Source: Mycobacterium helveticum (lineage in GTDB: Bacteria; Actinomycetota; Actinomycetes; Mycobacteriales; Mycobacteriaceae). Taken from it: a stretch of DNA of 32,559 nucleotides. The translations under genes were made by a program, and so were the position numbers. Of this stretch, positions 30,918 to 32,559 are shown in pieces. Location of the stretch: contig NZ_VMQU01000058.1 in NCBI RefSeq assembly GCF_007714205.1, positions 1 through 32,559 on the forward strand, given 5' to 3'. Position 1 is the stretch's first letter; the number at the start of each line of letters is the position of its first letter. The notes below the pieces were generated by a model. It did no database searches. It saw only the letters and a program-made list of their open reading frames with translations, and had not been told where the DNA came from.

Positions 30918-32488
30918 GCACCATCTTTGACATCCGCAATCTGAGACTGCCCACGCTGTCGCGGGCGTCGGTCATCATCGGGTCGCTGGTGGTGATGCTG
31001 GCCCTGGTGGCGGGCTACGTCGGCTTCCGGCTGTACCAGAAGCTGACCAACAACACCGTGGTGGCCTATTTTCCCGACGCCAACGCCCTCTATCCCGGCG
31101 ACAAGGTCCAGATCATGGGCCTGCAGGTGGGGTCGATCGACAAGATCGAGCCGGCCGGCGACAAGATGAAGGTGACCTTCCACTACGAGAACAAGTACAA
31201 GGTTCCGGCCAACGCCTCCGCGGTGATCCTCAACCCGACCCTGGTGGCCTCGCGGGCGATCCAGCTGGAGCCGGCCTACAAGGGTGGCCCGGTGCTGGCC
31301 GACAACGCGGTGATCCCCGAGAACCGCACCCAGGTGCCGGTGGAATGGGATCAGCTGCGCGACAGCGTCACCAACATCGTGGCCAAGCTGGGCCCCACCA
31401 AGGAGCAACCGACCGGGCCGTTCGGCGAGGTCATCACGGCCTACGCCGACGGGCTGGCCGGCAAGGGCAAGCAGCTCAACACCACGCTCAACAGCCTCTC
31501 GCAGGCGTTGAACGCGCTCAACGAGGGCCGCGGCGACTTCTTCGCGGTGGTGCGCAGCCTGGCGCTGTTCGTCAACGCGCTGCACGCCGACGACCAGCAG
31601 TTCGTCGCGCTGAACCAGAACCTGGCCGACTTCACCACCCGGCTCGCCAGCTCCGACGGCGCTCTGGCCAACGCGGTGCAGCAGTTCGACGGCCTGCTGG
31701 CCGCGGTGCGCCCGTACCTGAAGCAGAACCGGCAGGTGTTCGCCAAGGACTTCGACAACCTGGCGACCGTGACGAACACGCTGCTGCAACCGGATTCCCT
31801 CAACGGGCTGGAGACCTTCCTGCACGTCGGTCCGACCGCATTGTCGAACGTCAACCAGGTCTATCACCCGTCGCACGGATCGGTCGTCGCCGTCACCGCG
31901 ATCGCCAACTTCGCCAACCCGATGCAGTTCATCTGCAGCGCGATCCAGGCCGGCAGCCGGCTGGGCTACCAGGACTCGGCCGAGCTGTGCGCGCAGTACC
32001 TCGCGCCGATCCTGGACGCGATCAAGTTCAACTACCCGCCGTTCGGGTTGAACCTGTTCAGCACCGCCGAGGTGCTGCCCAAGGAGGTCGCCTACTCCGA
32101 GCCGCGGCTGCAGCCGCCCGACGGGTACAAGGACACCACCGTCCCGGGCATCTGGGTGCCCGATACGCCGACGTCGCACCGCAACACCCAGCCGGGCTGG
32201 ATCGTGGCCCCCGGGATGCAAGGGCAACAGGTGGGGCCGGTCACGGCCGGGCTGTTGACCCCGGACTCGCTGGCCGAACTCATGGGTGGCCCCGACATCG
32301 CGCCGGTCCAGTCCAACCTGCAGACCCCGCCGGGGCCGCCGAACGCCTACGACGAGAACCCGATCCTGCCCCCGATAGGGCTCAACGCGCCGCAGGTGCC
32401 CATACCGCCCCCGCCGCCGGGCCCGGGCGTGGTCCCGGGTCCCGTCGCGCCGACGCCGGCGCCCGTCGCCGCGGGGCTGGGCCAATGA
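30914..32488 (+). CDS. mce1D: Mce1D, MlaD-domain subunit
   Basis: The 524-aa subunit starts at TTG 30914 (TTGA overlap with the mce1C stop). It has the anchor VIIGSLVVMLALVAGYVGF (17-35), the MCE domain (about 42-125, with DANALYPGDKVQIMGLQVGSIDKIE) and helical repeats with SLSQALNALNEGRGDFFAVVRS. The conserved block FANPMQFICSAIQAGSRLGYQ and a Pro-rich C-terminus follow. It is nearly collinear with M. tuberculosis Mce1D. The stop overlaps an ATG at 32485 that could start mce1E. It forms part of the Mce1 lipid-transport hexamer. Confidence 0.95.
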   Translation: MSTIFDIRNLRLPTLSRASVIIGSLVVMLALVAGYVGFRLYQKLTNNTVVAYFPDANALYPGDKVQIMGLQVGSIDKIEPAGDKMKVTFHYENKYKVPANASAVILNPTLVASRAIQLEPAYKGGPVLADNAVIPENRTQVPVEWDQLRDSVTNIVAKLGPTKEQPTGPFGEVITAYADGLAGKGKQLNTTLNSLSQALNALNEGRGDFFAVVRSLALFVNALHADDQQFVALNQNLADFTTRLASSDGALANAVQQFDGLLAAVRPYLKQNRQVFAKDFDNLATVTNTLLQPDSLNGLETFLHVGPTALSNVNQVYHPSHGSVVAVTAIANFANPMQFICSAIQAGSRLGYQDSAELCAQYLAPILDAIKFNYPPFGLNLFSTAEVLPKEVAYSEPRLQPPDGYKDTTVPGIWVPDTPTSHRNTQPGWIVAPGMQGQQVGPVTAGLLTPDSLAELMGGPDIAPVQSNLQTPPGPPNAYDENPILPPIGLNAPQVPIPPPPPGPGVVPGPVAPTPAPVAAGLGQ

Positions 32489-32559
32489 GGGGAACGATGA
32501 GCGCGCTACGCGCGAAGAGTGCACCGAATCGTCGGGCAATGAGGGGAACGATGAGCGCG
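32483..32559 (+). repeat. Direct repeat at the mce1E start, 23 bp, spaced 54 bp
   Basis: The 23 bases at 32483-32505 (core ATGAGGGGAACGATG) recur identically at 32537-32559, exactly where the window ends. The 54-bp period equals 18 codons, so both copies share a frame. The true repeat may continue beyond the window. Confidence 0.95.
32485..32559 (+). CDS. mce1E: Mce1E/LprK, 5' end only (window edge)
   Basis: Position in the operon identifies this as the start of the lipoprotein subunit Mce1E (LprK). The window ends after 25 codons, before any lipobox. Three in-frame ATGs (32485, 32497, 32551) are visible, plus one at 32539. ATG 32497 follows GAGGGGAACG and is a plausible start, giving MSALRAKSAPNRRAMRGTMSA. 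ATG 32485 overlaps the mce1D stop in the ATGA style used by the other mce genes. The segment with its ribosome site is duplicated (see repeat), so ATG 32551 is also possible. The basic leader is unlike the short one I remember for M. tuberculosis LprK. Confidence 0.75.
   Translation, partial: MRGTMSALRAKSAPNRRAMRGTMSA

Noticed and set aside
30503..32539. 678-codon minus-strand ORF opposite mce1C/mce1D
   Set aside because: It is an antisense shadow of two strongly supported mce genes, with no motif of its own.

Overview
The window looks like chromosomal DNA from a Mycobacterium, probably a slow grower of the M. avium-complex type. The evidence is very high GC, GTG and TTG starts, a PE-family gene, F420-type oxidoreductases, and a clear mce1 locus (mce1R, fadD5, yrbE1A, yrbE1B, mce1A-D and the first codons of mce1E). 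From memory, the genes that frame the window follow the M. tuberculosis Rv0158-Rv0173 order. The left end matches Rv0158 (TetR) and PE3/PE4, the middle has an Rv0161-like flavoprotein, and the right part matches Rv0163, Rv0164 and mce1. Two blocks of other genes are inserted between these anchors. Species assignment is inference.

Left part (1-7.6 kb): a 41-codon ORF diverges from a TetR regulator, with two identical-format operator candidates between them. A PE protein with a C-terminal serine-hydrolase (PE-PPE) domain follows. Next come a Prx6-type peroxiredoxin and a stand-alone paralogue of cytochrome oxidase subunit I (ctaD) on the minus strand. Divergent from ctaD is a gene fusing a GNAT acetyltransferase to an AAA ATPase, and the shared promoter region holds a C4/G4 palindrome resembling copper-repressor sites. 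An alpha/beta hydrolase ends the block.

Middle part (7.7-21.5 kb): a plus-strand operon encodes a DapB-like Rossmann oxidoreductase, a FabG3-like short-chain dehydrogenase and a GlcD-like FAD oxidoreductase. It is followed by a lipid or xenobiotic catabolism cluster. A minus-strand operon (SMP-30 lactonase-like, thioesterase, TetR) diverges from a plus-strand operon (TesB-like thioesterase, LLM oxidoreductase, acyl-CoA dehydrogenase). Then come DUF427, a secreted repeat protein, a CaiB/BaiF CoA-transferase, an unknown conserved-looking protein, a degraded Baeyer-Villiger/FMO-type monooxygenase and an HSL-family esterase. Three copies of a gap-free 28-bp motif lie upstream of three transcription units here, suggesting one regulon. 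The TetR at 11050-11586 is the obvious candidate regulator. The decayed monooxygenase beside an esterase suggests a ketone-to-ester-to-alcohol route that has lost its first enzyme.

Right part (21.7-32.6 kb): a hotdog thioesterase (Rv0163-like) and an SRPBCC protein (Rv0164/TB18.5-like) precede the GntR repressor mce1R. Mce1R diverges from fadD5-yrbE1A-yrbE1B-mce1A-B-C-D-(E), the Mce1 fatty/mycolic acid importer. Genes mce1A to mce1E overlap by 4 bp at each junction. A perfect 16-bp palindrome sits in the 200-bp fadD5-yrbE1A gap. The translation start region of mce1E is duplicated in frame 54 bp apart just as the window ends.
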